From an uncultured bacterium (GTDB lineage: Bacteria; Patescibacteriota; Microgenomatia; UBA1400; PJMF01): 50,817 nucleotides of DNA. A program made the position numbers and the translations under genes. This document shows, one piece after another, positions 40,644 to 50,013 of this stretch (within the stretch, counting starts at the first letter, position 1; each line of letters starts with the position of its first letter). The stretch spans positions 1-50,817 of the forward strand of contig CAIMNJ010000002.1 of NCBI GenBank assembly GCA_903842795.1. Reading direction: 5' to 3'. The notes beneath the pieces are model-generated. The model was not told the origin of the DNA. It did no database searches and saw only the letters and a program-made list of their open reading frames with translations.

Positions 40644-41618
40644 ATGCCAAGATTAAATCATCTTGTACCAACTAATTTAGCTGATGAAAAAGCCAAATTT
40701 TTTGCTGCTAATTTTCAGTACAATCCGCAGTTTACTTATGAACGTATTACTACTAGAGCAGAATTGAGTAAATATGGCAGACCAAATTGGTGGCATTTGT
40801 TTTTGGCCAAAAGAATTCTTAAAAAGCATCTAAAAGAAAAAGATTTGCGCAAGCAAATCAAAGAAGGCAAAATCTTTTTGAATCATCAACAAATTGATCA
40901 TCTAATCAAAGAGCGTCTAGATTTTTATCATCTCGGCCACAAATATCAAATTGTTTATTCAGAAAATTTTATTAGTCGTATTGCCGTTAACAATGAAGAG
41001 AATCTAATCAAAGTTCGTCTGCCAATTGCTATTGATCGCTTTGAAATAGAGGCTATTCTTAATCACGAAATTGACACTCACGTTTTGCGTCAATTTAATT
41101 ATGAAAATCAGATTTGGTTTGGAAAGAAAAGAAAATACGGTTTTAAATCATATCTGCGCACTGAAGAGGGTTTGGCAGCCACTCACGAGCTAATTACAAG
41201 CGACCACAAATTGGCTTATAAATCTGCAGCCAATTATATTGCTGTTGATTTAGCTCTCAAAAAAGACTTCAAAACTGTTTTTGAATTTTTCTATAAGATT
41301 TGGCAAGACCCAGAAAGAGCTTGGACTTGGACACTCAAAAAAAAGAGAGGTTTATGGGACACGGGAAAAAGAGGTGCCTTTACCAAAGATTTGGTTTACT
41401 TTGAAGGTTTCATTGAAGTTTTAAAATATTTGCAAAAAAGCAAATACAATCCTAGCGAACTTTATTATGGCAAAATTGATTTACATGACATTGCTAAAGC
41501 CAAAAAAATTGGCATTAATACACAAATAATCCTACCAAAAGTTTTCACCGACGATAAAGCCGCCTATAAAAGGGCAATTATCCAAATTGCCAAAAATAAT
41601 TTGTGGAAATTATTTTGA
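40644..41618 (+). CDS. DUF1704 metallopeptidase (tubulin-tyrosine-carboxypeptidase-like)
   Basis: 324 residues. NHEIDTHVLRQ gives an HExxxH zinc motif (H141, E142, H146), and TEEGLA (174-178) is the QEGLA-type motif of the DUF1704 family, the family of eukaryotic MATCAP enzymes that remove a C-terminal Tyr from tubulin. Family members are expected to be metallocarboxypeptidases. The protein is soluble, with no signal peptide. It follows the ATP-grasp gene by nine bases, so ligation and trimming of C-terminal residues could be opposing steps on one substrate. The 3' end overlaps the convergent second ATP-grasp gene by nine bases. Confidence 0.85.
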   Translation: MPRLNHLVPTNLADEKAKFFAANFQYNPQFTYERITTRAELSKYGRPNWWHLFLAKRILKKHLKEKDLRKQIKEGKIFLNHQQIDHLIKERLDFYHLGHKYQIVYSENFISRIAVNNEENLIKVRLPIAIDRFEIEAILNHEIDTHVLRQFNYENQIWFGKKRKYGFKSYLRTEEGLAATHELITSDHKLAYKSAANYIAVDLALKKDFKTVFEFFYKIWQDPERAWTWTLKKKRGLWDTGKRGAFTKDLVYFEGFIEVLKYLQKSKYNPSELYYGKIDLHDIAKAKKIGINTQIILPKVFTDDKAAYKRAIIQIAKNNLWKLF

Positions 41619-42884
41619 TTTAGTTTTAATTTCGATTGATTTTTGTACTTGCTTAAAAAGTTCAATTGCTATTGTTCGGCTCTGCACGCAATCTTCTGCT
41701 GTTACATAAAAACTAGCAATTGTCTTACCACCAAACTTGGCTTGCTCAACATTATCTCCAATTTGATTGCGAATTTTCAGATTACTGACAGCAGGATGTT
41801 TTACCAAAAAATCTAAATTAATTTTTTCAATGACGCCTTTTTCTTCAGCAAAATATTCAACAATAGAAATTGCTTTTTTGGGCTTTGTAATTTTTTTGAT
41901 GGGAAAATCTGCACTTGCTTGAAAAACTGCCAAATTATAATCATAACCAGAAGTAGCAATGGTCATTTCTGCCCTGTTGCCACCACTTCTTGGAGTGCTC
42001 TCAATAACACTGCAGGAATTATTTTCTTCATTTAAAAATAGCTCAGTATGACAAACACAATTTTTAGCACCCAAGGCTTGTAATGCTTTTTCTGTGGTTT
42101 CAAGAACAATTTTCTTTTGTTTTTCGTTTAATAGGGTGGGCATTGTACGAATTGGCAAATAAGAATCATCGACATCCAGTTCGTTTGCCAAGACATATTC
42201 ACAAATTTGTGTGTGCGTAAAATTTCCCTGAGAAACAAAGGTATCAACCGTCAACTCTCTACCAAAAAGCATTTCTTCCAATAAAAAATGACACTCTTCA
42301 ATGTCAAAATCATAATTCTTAACTGGCTTAGAAGTCACATAACCATCAGCATGACTTTTTAAAAAAGCTAATTTTTCCAATAAATCTTCTTTTGAATTGA
42401 CCTTAACTACAAAATTGGAATGAGCAGCTGAAGTTTTTTTAAGAATCAAAGGAAAACTATGTCTGTCTAAAAACTCATCCAAGCCACTTTGATCGTTTAA
42501 ACAAATACCGTCAGCACAATTTACAGAAGCTGCTAACCATTTTTGCTTCATAGAATATTTGTTACAGAAACTTCTGGCAGTAGCATAATTAATACCAACC
42601 AAACCAAGATGTTGGTTTATTGCGCCAACTAAACTCACATAATTCTCGTGTCTGGTTAAAACAGCGTCAATTTTCTCAATTTGATTAAGCTGATCTACAG
42701 TTTTTTTTAGTTCTTTCCAATCGTAAATATCATCTACTATCAAAACTTTATGAAAAATCTGTTCATATTCTTTTTTGAATTTATCTCTACCAATTAGCAG
42801 GCTAATTTTTGCCCCATTTTGAAGAGCAGAAGACACATGTATTTTTTTGGAAGAAAAACCAATTGTAAGAAAGTGAGCTTTCAT
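41610..42884 (-). CDS. ATP-grasp ligase (carbamoyl-phosphate-synthase/L-amino-acid-ligase type)
   Basis: 424 residues. A Rossmann pre-ATP-grasp domain (1-115, HFLTIGFSSKKIHV...LLIGRD) is followed by an ATP-grasp domain: CNKYSMKQKWLAA, PLILKKTSAAHSNFVVKV (lid), CHFLLEEMLFGRELTVDTF and the metal site SVIESTPRSGGNRAEM near residue 295. The C-terminal domain is like those of L-amino-acid ligases and biotin carboxylase relatives. It makes an amide or acyl-phosphate bond on a small carboxylate. Convergent with the carboxypeptidase gene, it is the second ATP-grasp enzyme of this block. TAAAAT is ten bases before the ATG. Confidence 0.82.
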   Translation of the reverse strand: MKAHFLTIGFSSKKIHVSSALQNGAKISLLIGRDKFKKEYEQIFHKVLIVDDIYDWKELKKTVDQLNQIEKIDAVLTRHENYVSLVGAINQHLGLVGINYATARSFCNKYSMKQKWLAASVNCADGICLNDQSGLDEFLDRHSFPLILKKTSAAHSNFVVKVNSKEDLLEKLAFLKSHADGYVTSKPVKNYDFDIEECHFLLEEMLFGRELTVDTFVSQGNFTHTQICEYVLANELDVDDSYLPIRTMPTLLNEKQKKIVLETTEKALQALGAKNCVCHTELFLNEENNSCSVIESTPRSGGNRAEMTIATSGYDYNLAVFQASADFPIKKITKPKKAISIVEYFAEEKGVIEKINLDFLVKHPAVSNLKIRNQIGDNVEQAKFGGKTIASFYVTAEDCVQSRTIAIELFKQVQKSIEIKTKSK

Positions 42885-42949
42885 TTGGAAAGATATTTTA
42901 ATCCAATAAATTGATCAGACAATACTCTAAAATAGATCAGTTAAAATTG

Positions 42950-44992
42950 TTAATTTCTCTTGATTGATAAGACAACTTCTTGTTCTTTTTGAGTAAGTTT
43001 AAATGATTTGTGATCAATCATTTTTTCTTCATTTTCCAAACTATAAATTTTTGAGAATGCTGTTACTTCAAAATCGCCATAAACTTGTTTAATTTCTTTG
43101 GATTTAGAAAACTCAAAAGGCATAATCATTGACATAAAATTAGTTGAATCAGTTGGGGATAAAAGAACAACTAAATTATCAGTTAGCTGCTGGCCTCCAG
43201 TCAATTCTGCCGATAAAAATAGCTTGACTTTCTTGGAAATTAGCTTGAACAATTTATATAGTAAAATGAAAACATAAAAACCGAGAGTAATATTGTTATA
43301 AATACTTTGATAGCGCATAGCAAAAACAAGAGCAACAAATAGGGATCCTAAAGCAAACCAAATTGGGTAATCTAAAAGATAAAGAGCAAAGATACGCATT
43401 CTTTCCAAGAAAGGTAATTTAGCCTGTCCTGCTGCCTTCAAAGTAGGAATCAAAATAGCTTGGTTCTGATAATTTTTCTCGCTAAAAATCTGTCCCTGAT
43501 AAAAATGCCAAAATTCCAATTGAGCTGGTTTTTTATCACCAATTGGATAATAAAAATTATCATCCTGAACACGTAATTGCCACTCTTTTTTATCTGGATA
43601 ATTCAAGTCGTTGAAATTACCTTCAAAATTAGTAATCGCAAAATCAATTACTTTGCCATCTTGATTTAATAATTCAACCTTAACTAATGGACTAGCCAAC
43701 GTATCTCTATACTCAAAAACCAGATTCTTTTTGGCCTTAAAAAATGGAGGGATCATCAACAATAAAATCTTTTTGATTAGAGCAAAAGAAAAATCCAGGA
43801 AAAATTTACTTAATAACAAGAAAAAAGACATTACATAGAACAATAAAAGACAAAGCAAAGGAAAAATTAGAGACAAACCATTCCACAAAGATGAATTCAA
43901 AAAAGCCCTTATAGTATCTGCTGCTGAGCTTGGCAGTTTTTCAACCAATTCATCACTTACCTCATGAATAATTTCCTTTGGAGGGATGATTGGAATGATG
44001 CCGGTCGGACTAATTGTTGGTGGTTTAATAGTCAAGGTAGTGCTTGGTTTAATGGTGGTGCTTGGCTTTATGCTGCCACTAGGTGTTGGAGTCTTACTGC
44101 CAGTTGGAGTAGGAGTCGCTGTTGGTGTGGGGGTAGAAGTGGAGGTTATCGTTGAAGTTGCAGTGGGCCAATACTGCAGCGAAATGCGAAAATAAACTTT
44201 TTCCAAAACAGTAACATGACCAACTGCATCTATGACCACAAAATCCAATCTAATATCCGTATCTCTTGGCAAAATACCTAATTTCAATTCCCAATAACCA
44301 TTAGCATCGATTGTTTTGACAAAATTTTGAATCGGATCATTTGGAATAACTACGAACAGATTGACTGTAGCGTTTTTTTCACCATTTGCCACCAAAAGAG
44401 GTTCATTGGCAGTAGCATCATTTTGGAAAATTACGATTGGACTGCTGGGAATAGATCCAGGGTCAGCTGCTGAAATATTGACGTCAGTATCTCCAATTTT
44501 CTTTAGAACAAAACTTGGAGTCAAAGTATCAATTGTAAAATCCCAAATATCAGAACCATTAGTTAAATTAGCATAATCAACCGCCACAATTTGCCAGGTG
44601 TGTGTTGCGTCTGTCAAATTGCTTTTTGGAGTTAGAGAGTAAATACCATTTAAAGAATCATAAGTTAGAGTGTAATAGCTATTATCAGCATTAACCAAAG
44701 GGATATTGTTGTAAAAAATGTTGCCATCTAAATAAAAAACATAGTGAGAAAGAGCAATATTATCTGTTGATTCATACCAGCTAAAAGTTGGGGTAGCATC
44801 ACCAGAATATTCTCCATCTGCAGGAGAAATCAAAATTGGCGCAGAAGGTGGCTCACTATCTGGGATAGTTGCAGAAACACTAACATCCTCAGCAAAAACC
44901 ATTGATTTGATGGACAAAAAAACTACAGCTAATATTAAGAAAAAAAACGCAAAAAAATTAGTCTTTTTTCTCTGATTGATCAGGTTCTTCAT
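42950..44992 (-). CDS. Multi-domain surface protein with Ig-like head, Thr/Pro stalk and membrane domains
   Basis: 680 residues. Signal peptide (to AFA-like site near 34), two Ig/fibronectin-like beta domains (about 45-270, with PSAPILISPADG and NATVNLFVVIP), a Thr/Pro/Ser stalk (about 275-340) and a long hydrophobic hairpin (about 375-425). A carboxypeptidase-regulatory-like beta domain comes next (NLVFEYRDTLASPLVKVELL, part), then two more TM helices (about 545-590) and a cytoplasmic beta-rich end. Probably a cell-surface adhesin or envelope organiser. Its first 35 bases overlap the end of the upstream DUF916-like gene, so the two are coupled. Confidence 0.8.
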   Translation of the reverse strand: MKNLINQRKKTNFFAFFFLILAVVFLSIKSMVFAEDVSVSATIPDSEPPSAPILISPADGEYSGDATPTFSWYESTDNIALSHYVFYLDGNIFYNNIPLVNADNSYYTLTYDSLNGIYSLTPKSNLTDATHTWQIVAVDYANLTNGSDIWDFTIDTLTPSFVLKKIGDTDVNISAADPGSIPSSPIVIFQNDATANEPLLVANGEKNATVNLFVVIPNDPIQNFVKTIDANGYWELKLGILPRDTDIRLDFVVIDAVGHVTVLEKVYFRISLQYWPTATSTITSTSTPTPTATPTPTGSKTPTPSGSIKPSTTIKPSTTLTIKPPTISPTGIIPIIPPKEIIHEVSDELVEKLPSSAADTIRAFLNSSLWNGLSLIFPLLCLLLFYVMSFFLLLSKFFLDFSFALIKKILLLMIPPFFKAKKNLVFEYRDTLASPLVKVELLNQDGKVIDFAITNFEGNFNDLNYPDKKEWQLRVQDDNFYYPIGDKKPAQLEFWHFYQGQIFSEKNYQNQAILIPTLKAAGQAKLPFLERMRIFALYLLDYPIWFALGSLFVALVFAMRYQSIYNNITLGFYVFILLYKLFKLISKKVKLFLSAELTGGQQLTDNLVVLLSPTDSTNFMSMIMPFEFSKSKEIKQVYGDFEVTAFSKIYSLENEEKMIDHKSFKLTQKEQEVVLSIKRN

Positions 44993-45971
44993 TTTTTGAT
45001 TCCGGATTTTTTTCCGAATTTAAAGCAGAATCTGAACCAACAAGCATTGCGCTAGACTCTTTGCGTTTCTTGAGAGCAAGGAACAAAATCGTCAAAACCA
45101 AAATTACAATTAAAGCAAGTAAAATCAGCTTAACTGGCACCAAAAACAAACCAGCAGTGGCAGACATTACTTTGCCTTGATTGCCATAAGTAGCTTCTGC
45201 TACGGCTCGATAGTAACCAAGACCCCAAACTCGACTCCAAGTCCCATTAAAAGTTCTTTGACTCTTTGGAAAGACGTTCTTTGCTTCAACATCAATGTTG
45301 GCAACCTCTTTGCCAAACATGTTATAAACTTTAACATTTGGCTTGGTATTGATGTGAATATCAGACTGATTATCAATATTTAAAGCGAAATTAACTGGAC
45401 CATTTTCAAGAAATTTTGGCCAATCAAAACGACTAATACTGGCATCTTCAACAATTGGACCTTTAACCATTACGTACAACAAAGTGCCAACACGCTGAGA
45501 AATACCAGAGCCAGACTCACCAGACAAACTAGTGTTGACTGGGCGGTGATAAATCATTGCATAATGTCCTCCTGGAAGGGCATCTTTAGGCACTTCGATT
45601 AGAACATTAACAGCTGCCACTTCTTCACTAGCCAATTTGTGTTGAGCTGGAGCCAAAGTTAACCAAGAAGCTAAACTCCAACGATTGTCAGTTTGAGATT
45701 TATCAATACTCATTGGCGTCTCACCATCTTCAGCAATAACGAAATCAATCGCTGCGCTTTCTATGGTCATAGTTTCACTAGAACCATTACGTACTTTGAC
45801 TTGAACCTGTTTCTTTTCTCCTGGAGCAAGACTAATACTAAAATCATCACCCATTCTTACTGGAGTAGCAGTTAAAGACATTAGATCAGCGGCAAAAGCC
45901 TTGGCAAAAAAAGCAAAGAAGAAAAACAAAGCAAGAGAAAGATTTTTAAAAACTGGGCAGATTTTTTTCAT
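44958..45971 (-). CDS. DUF916-like exported protein with C-terminal membrane anchor (copy 2)
   Basis: 337 residues. Signal peptide (1-27), then two Ig-like beta domains. The first starts with SISLAPGEKKQVQVKVRNGSSETM, shown here as LAPGEKKQVQVKVRN, and contains PGGHYAMIYHRP. The second has FALNIDNQSDIHINTKPNV. One TM helix (about 278-302) and a charged Lys/Glu tail follow. Layout and motifs resemble DUF916 proteins, partners of WxL surface proteins in Firmicutes. The homology call is by eye. It lies between a beta-rich secreted protein (45997) and the stalked protein (42950), in one minus-strand operon. Confidence 0.75.
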   Translation of the reverse strand: MKKICPVFKNLSLALFFFFAFFAKAFAADLMSLTATPVRMGDDFSISLAPGEKKQVQVKVRNGSSETMTIESAAIDFVIAEDGETPMSIDKSQTDNRWSLASWLTLAPAQHKLASEEVAAVNVLIEVPKDALPGGHYAMIYHRPVNTSLSGESGSGISQRVGTLLYVMVKGPIVEDASISRFDWPKFLENGPVNFALNIDNQSDIHINTKPNVKVYNMFGKEVANIDVEAKNVFPKSQRTFNGTWSRVWGLGYYRAVAEATYGNQGKVMSATAGLFLVPVKLILLALIVILVLTILFLALKKRKESSAMLVGSDSALNSEKNPESKNEEPDQSEKKD

Positions 45972-45996
45972 ATTTCTTTTAGACCTTAACTAAACT

Positions 45997-47433
45997 TTAA
46001 AAAGTAGCTGATGCCGTATAAACCAAGTAATTTTCATAATTTCCAGCAGCATTAGTAGCAGCTGGAGCAATACGATAACAAACATCAACCGCATCACTTG
46101 CAGCTACGGTTGTTCTACTAAAAATAGTTTGAACAGGTTCAGAATCCTGCATATCAGCAAATTGCTTAGCAGAAAAAGTTCTTGAGCTTTCGTTGTACAA
46201 GAAAGCCACAGTTGGCGAACCAGTTGCTGAAGCGAGACTATAACCAAAACCAGGATAGGTGGAACCATCTGTCCAATCAGCTGAAGTGGTATGAGTGGCA
46301 CCAGTCACACTAGCGTCCACTACGCAAGTCAAACTAGCTGAACCATCTCCAGCACAAACATTGGCTTCACGACCAACTTGATCGTCTTCGGCCACCGTCA
46401 CTGCATAACCATTCAAAGCATTGGTAGAAACAGTCAATCTTTGAGAAGCATCCACAAATGAACCAATGGTTAAAGCGCCAAAAGGCACAGTCAAAGCAGT
46501 GGTAGTTACATCGGTAGTCTGACCACAGCGAGATTGACCAGAAGCAGTTCCAGCAATAGTGAAAGTAATCTGTGGAGCTATCGAGGCTGAAACCTTAACT
46601 GCATCGACCACACCAATTTTGGTCAAAACCTGATCTACGACTGTATTGCCACTATCCAAATGCTGAACAATCACCGAGTAGGTGTCAGCTTGTCCCATGG
46701 TGTGAGTGCCATTTTTGGGGGATGGATTAATCAAATTATTGATCACAAAAGCTTCTTCAGTAGTGCCATCAAAAGCAGTTCCCACTGCACCTAATCCATC
46801 ATATGAACAAACAAAAGAGTGATAATAAACGCCATCAATCACAACTCCAGAAGTATCAGCTGGGGTTTCTGTGGCTGTGAAAGTACCATAACTAGCCGTT
46901 ACTGGACAAGTAATTGTGGCTGGAGTGGTAGAACCAAAATCAAAGCCACCAGAATCAGGGCCATCGTTATGATCAGTACCATCATCAGCCACTGCTGGGA
47001 CCAAAATACGGAACTTACCAGCATTAAGAGCACTGATGGTCGTTAAGCGTACGGTCAAGGTAGAAACTTGATTGCCATAAACTGTCATGTCGTTGGTAAT
47101 ATCACCACCACCCAAACCAGCAGTTAAGTTGAAGGTATTATCATTAGCATCATCAATAGTAGTGGCTACTGTATAGGAATTTCCATTAATTTTAATGCTG
47201 TCACGATTTTGTAATTGTAAAACCGAACGAGATGGGTAGTTGGCTGTATCAATTACCACAAGAGAAGATCCTGCAGTTTGAGCCCCTTCCAAAGCACTAC
47301 TAAATGACAATCTGGCATTATTCAATGTCGCTGAAGTATTGGTAAACTCTCCAGAGTGAACGACGTATTTCTTAGCTGCCAAAAAGGTGAATAAAAATAA
47401 AACTAAAAAAAACAAATACTTCTTGCGATTCAT
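45997..47433 (-). CDS. Secreted beta-rich surface protein (copy 2 of the repeat-domain family)
   Basis: 478 residues. N-terminal signal anchor (1-20), then a Thr/Ser/Ala/Asp-rich, almost all-beta chain with few Lys. The C-terminal 170 residues (STNALNGYAVTVAED, then ADWTDGSTYPGFGYSL, then AAGNYENYLVYTASA at the end) share order and spacing with the C-terminus of the 48507-49256 protein (TTGAGGYGIYAFEN, AASWTDATKPGFGFNV, AAGNYQTSIVFVAVP). The two are therefore paralogous. The overall type is like WxL or S-layer-type proteins. No sorting motif or C-terminal TM is present, so attachment may be through the DUF916-like partners. Confidence 0.78.
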   Translation of the reverse strand: MNRKKYLFFLVLFLFTFLAAKKYVVHSGEFTNTSATLNNARLSFSSALEGAQTAGSSLVVIDTANYPSRSVLQLQNRDSIKINGNSYTVATTIDDANDNTFNLTAGLGGGDITNDMTVYGNQVSTLTVRLTTISALNAGKFRILVPAVADDGTDHNDGPDSGGFDFGSTTPATITCPVTASYGTFTATETPADTSGVVIDGVYYHSFVCSYDGLGAVGTAFDGTTEEAFVINNLINPSPKNGTHTMGQADTYSVIVQHLDSGNTVVDQVLTKIGVVDAVKVSASIAPQITFTIAGTASGQSRCGQTTDVTTTALTVPFGALTIGSFVDASQRLTVSTNALNGYAVTVAEDDQVGREANVCAGDGSASLTCVVDASVTGATHTTSADWTDGSTYPGFGYSLASATGSPTVAFLYNESSRTFSAKQFADMQDSEPVQTIFSRTTVAASDAVDVCYRIAPAATNAAGNYENYLVYTASATF

Positions 47434-47456
47434 AGATTATTTAAGAATAACCCGAT

Positions 47457-48503
47457 TCAACTCTTCAAGTCAACAGGCTTATTTTTTAATAATTTCCTAA
47501 GTGCCAAAAAGATCCAATAAAGTATAGGTAAAAGTATAGCGATTGCCAAAATAGAAAAGGGTAGAGCAATCACCCTTTTTTGTAGAATGTCATCTCCCAC
47601 CTTGAGCTCCAAATCATAAGCACCAATAAGAAAACTCTTCTTATATAAGAATTTATTGCGCAACTTTTCATTGATAAATTTGGTTTTAGCAGCCTGATAA
47701 TCATTACCTGCAGCAATCTGCACATCTTTACCAGCTTCCATTTGTTCTAATTCTTTTAGATCTGCTTCTGACATGGCACGTACCAATCTAGTGCCGCCAG
47801 CCAAAACCATATCTGGATAAAGTTTATAAATTTCCGAGCTCTGATCAGGCCAATGACTAATTTTGATCTGACCTTCAATTGGAGTTGCATTGATACCAAC
47901 ATTCTTGACCAAAGCTGAAAAACTAAAACCCAAGAAACTATCTACAATTTTGGGCAAAAAAAACTGTTCAATCGTCAATTCACCTCTATTTTGCTCATCA
48001 CCAGCAATAAATAAAACTACGTTGCTTGCTACCACCGCCGAAATAACGGTATCTTTGGCAGAAGCGCTGGCGTAAGACAATTGCTTGGCCTGAAAAAGCA
48101 CTGATAAATAGCGTTCTTCAAATTTAGCATCAGATGGCAAAGCAATTACAAAGTTGAGAGTTTGTTCTTCTCCAGGCTTAATTATAAAATTGCGTCCCCA
48201 TTTGGCAGCATCACCATCTAAATTCATATAGGCAAAATCACTTTTTTGCTCCAAAACCACGCGACCAAGACGATCGTCACTGTGAAAATTGACCAAAACC
48301 GGTGTAATTTCCATCGTGTAAAGACCATCATTCTTTAATTTAATCTGATGATTGATGCCAGCTCCAGGCTTAACAGATAAATAGGCTACTGGGGGATAAA
48401 CTTGCAAATCAAGAGCAGAAGCTGCATGGACAAGTCCACCAAAGCCCAGCCAAAAAAACATTCCTGCAAGGATAATCGAAAAGTTATAAATAAGTCTACG
48501 CAT
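47457..48503 (-). CDS. DUF916-like exported protein with C-terminal membrane anchor (copy 1)
   Basis: 348 residues. Signal peptide (1-27, ending VHAAS), a first beta domain (LQVYPPVAYLSVKPGAGINHQIKLKND in part: SVKPGAGINHQIKL; IIKPGEEQTLNFVI; ERYLSVLFQAK) and a second (FSALVKNVGINATPIEGQIKI in part). A TM helix (about 315-335) and a short basic tail complete it. Same architecture as the 44958 protein. It follows the beta-rich 48507 gene by three bases, giving a repeated pair (beta-rich secreted protein plus anchored DUF916-like protein). Confidence 0.75.
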   Translation of the reverse strand: MRRLIYNFSIILAGMFFWLGFGGLVHAASALDLQVYPPVAYLSVKPGAGINHQIKLKNDGLYTMEITPVLVNFHSDDRLGRVVLEQKSDFAYMNLDGDAAKWGRNFIIKPGEEQTLNFVIALPSDAKFEERYLSVLFQAKQLSYASASAKDTVISAVVASNVVLFIAGDEQNRGELTIEQFFLPKIVDSFLGFSFSALVKNVGINATPIEGQIKISHWPDQSSEIYKLYPDMVLAGGTRLVRAMSEADLKELEQMEAGKDVQIAAGNDYQAAKTKFINEKLRNKFLYKKSFLIGAYDLELKVGDDILQKRVIALPFSILAIAILLPILYWIFLALRKLLKNKPVDLKS

Positions 48504-48506
48504 ATT

Positions 48507-49256
48507 TTAATATCCTGGCACTGCTACAAAAACAATACTAGTCTGGTAATTACCTGCAGCTTGATCACCTTGTGGAGCAGCTTTGTAAGTTACTGTCGCA
48601 ATATCATTTAGAGCAACATTAGTGGAACCCATAATTTGTTGCATGCTTTCGCTCGCTTCATTATTGGCGAATTGACGGAAATAGTTGCCATTCACAAAAT
48701 CAACTGCTGCCTCTGGACCATTTACATTGAAGCCAAAACCAGGCTTAGTTGCGTCAGTCCAAGACGCTGCCAAGCTCTCATCACAATCATTAGCATCGCA
48801 AGTGGTATCTGGCACGATTGGGGTTCCAGCAATGTGTTGTAGAGGGTGATTCTCAAAAGCATAAATCCCATAACCACCAGCACCTGTAGTTGTAATACTA
48901 ATAGTGTGTGAATCTGTCTTAAAACTCCCTGCAAAAAGTTCACCAAAATCGATATTTAGCTTAGAAATACTAAAGTGAAAATAATCAATCTGATAAATAT
49001 ACTGAAAACCACTGCCAATAAAATAACTGGTGCTGCCATATTGTCCATAAGGTCCAACTGCCAAACCACCCATTGTATCCGTCAAAGTAAAAGTACTACC
49101 ACTTCGCTTGCCAGAAGCCATATTAAAATTACCAAATTGAATTCTGTAAGAATCTGATTCCATGTTTTCCGCTTGCACTAATCCTCCGAAAACACCCAAA
49201 AAAACTGCGCTAAACAGAAATAAAGAAAACAATAAACGAAAAAAATTACTTTTCAT
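48507..49256 (-). CDS. Secreted beta-rich surface protein (copy 1)
   Basis: 249 residues. Signal peptide (1-29, ending VQAE), then an N-terminal part with SYRIQFGNFNMASGKRSGS (part) that looks like a small beta domain. The domain shared with the 45997 protein follows: ITTTGAGGYGIYAFEN, a Cys pair (CDANDC), SWTDATKPGFGF and AAGNYQTSIVF. All-beta, extracellular. Its start overlaps the end of the 49246-50013 membrane-protein gene, so the operon probably begins there. Confidence 0.78.
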   Translation of the reverse strand: MKSNFFRLLFSLFLFSAVFLGVFGGLVQAENMESDSYRIQFGNFNMASGKRSGSTFTLTDTMGGLAVGPYGQYGSTSYFIGSGFQYIYQIDYFHFSISKLNIDFGELFAGSFKTDSHTISITTTGAGGYGIYAFENHPLQHIAGTPIVPDTTCDANDCDESLAASWTDATKPGFGFNVNGPEAAVDFVNGNYFRQFANNEASESMQQIMGSTNVALNDIATVTYKAAPQGDQAAGNYQTSIVFVAVPGY

Positions 49257-50013
49257 CTTTTTTCTGACTTAAAACTTCAATTTCCACTTCTTCCAATAAA
49301 TTTTCTTTTGGCGCTTGGTTTTTGGCATTAATTTGCCTAGTGAGAACATTTAGATCTTTCTTGAGAATTTTGACTTCGCTAGCAATGGCGCTTTTATTTT
49401 TATCTGGGAAACTCAGTAAAAACTCTAGCATTGGCAATCTGCGATTGAGAAGTGAAGAGATAAACTCAGCTACTGCCACATCATCACTTTGAGCGCGATT
49501 AAGCTCTCGCACTTCAGCATCTACCAACAAAGAATTGCGATAAGCCTTCTGATATTGATCTTTGGCGAATAGGTAAAAAATCATTACTACTGGCAAAGCC
49601 AATAAATTTGAAATGGCTCCAGTAGATAAAATAAAATTGTTACTCACGGCGATACTTAAACTAAAATGAAAAACCATAATTTCTAAAGATATAAGTAGCG
49701 CCACAGCATTTGGAGCGGCCAAAGCCAAGAAAAAAAGCCCAATAAAGGTAATTGCAAAAAAAGGAGAAGTCAAAGAACCACTCGCACCAGTCAATAACAG
49801 GAAAGCAAAATTGATTAAAGCTAAATTAGCCGAAGAATTTTCCGGTAAAATTAAATAAATGCGCCCCCTTTGTCTTTTTTGCAAAAGCAAATAAAAACAG
49901 CTGATCAAAGCAAAAGCTTGCAAAGAGTACTGGCGAAGCACTGGCACCTGCAGATATAAGTAGGCTCCAAGCACACTCATCGTCAATAATACTGCGTGTT
50001 TAATGGCAGGCAT
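49246..50013 (-). CDS. Polytopic membrane protein with cytoplasmic coiled-coil tail
   Basis: 255 residues. Five to six TM helices between residues about 5 and 150, like the sensor part of 6TM histidine kinases, followed by a helical cytoplasmic tail (FAKDQYQKAYRNSLLVDAEV in part) that ends acidic. No kinase DHp or ATPase domain is present, so it is either a scaffold or a sensor remnant. It is the first gene of the minus-strand surface-protein operon (50013 to 42950). TATACT lies about 31 bases upstream of the ATG. Confidence 0.75.
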   Translation of the reverse strand: MPAIKHAVLLTMSVLGAYLYLQVPVLRQYSLQAFALISCFYLLLQKRQRGRIYLILPENSSANLALINFAFLLLTGASGSLTSPFFAITFIGLFFLALAAPNAVALLISLEIMVFHFSLSIAVSNNFILSTGAISNLLALPVVMIFYLFAKDQYQKAYRNSLLVDAEVRELNRAQSDDVAVAEFISSLLNRRLPMLEFLLSFPDKNKSAIASEVKILKKDLNVLTRQINAKNQAPKENLLEEVEIEVLSQKKDEK

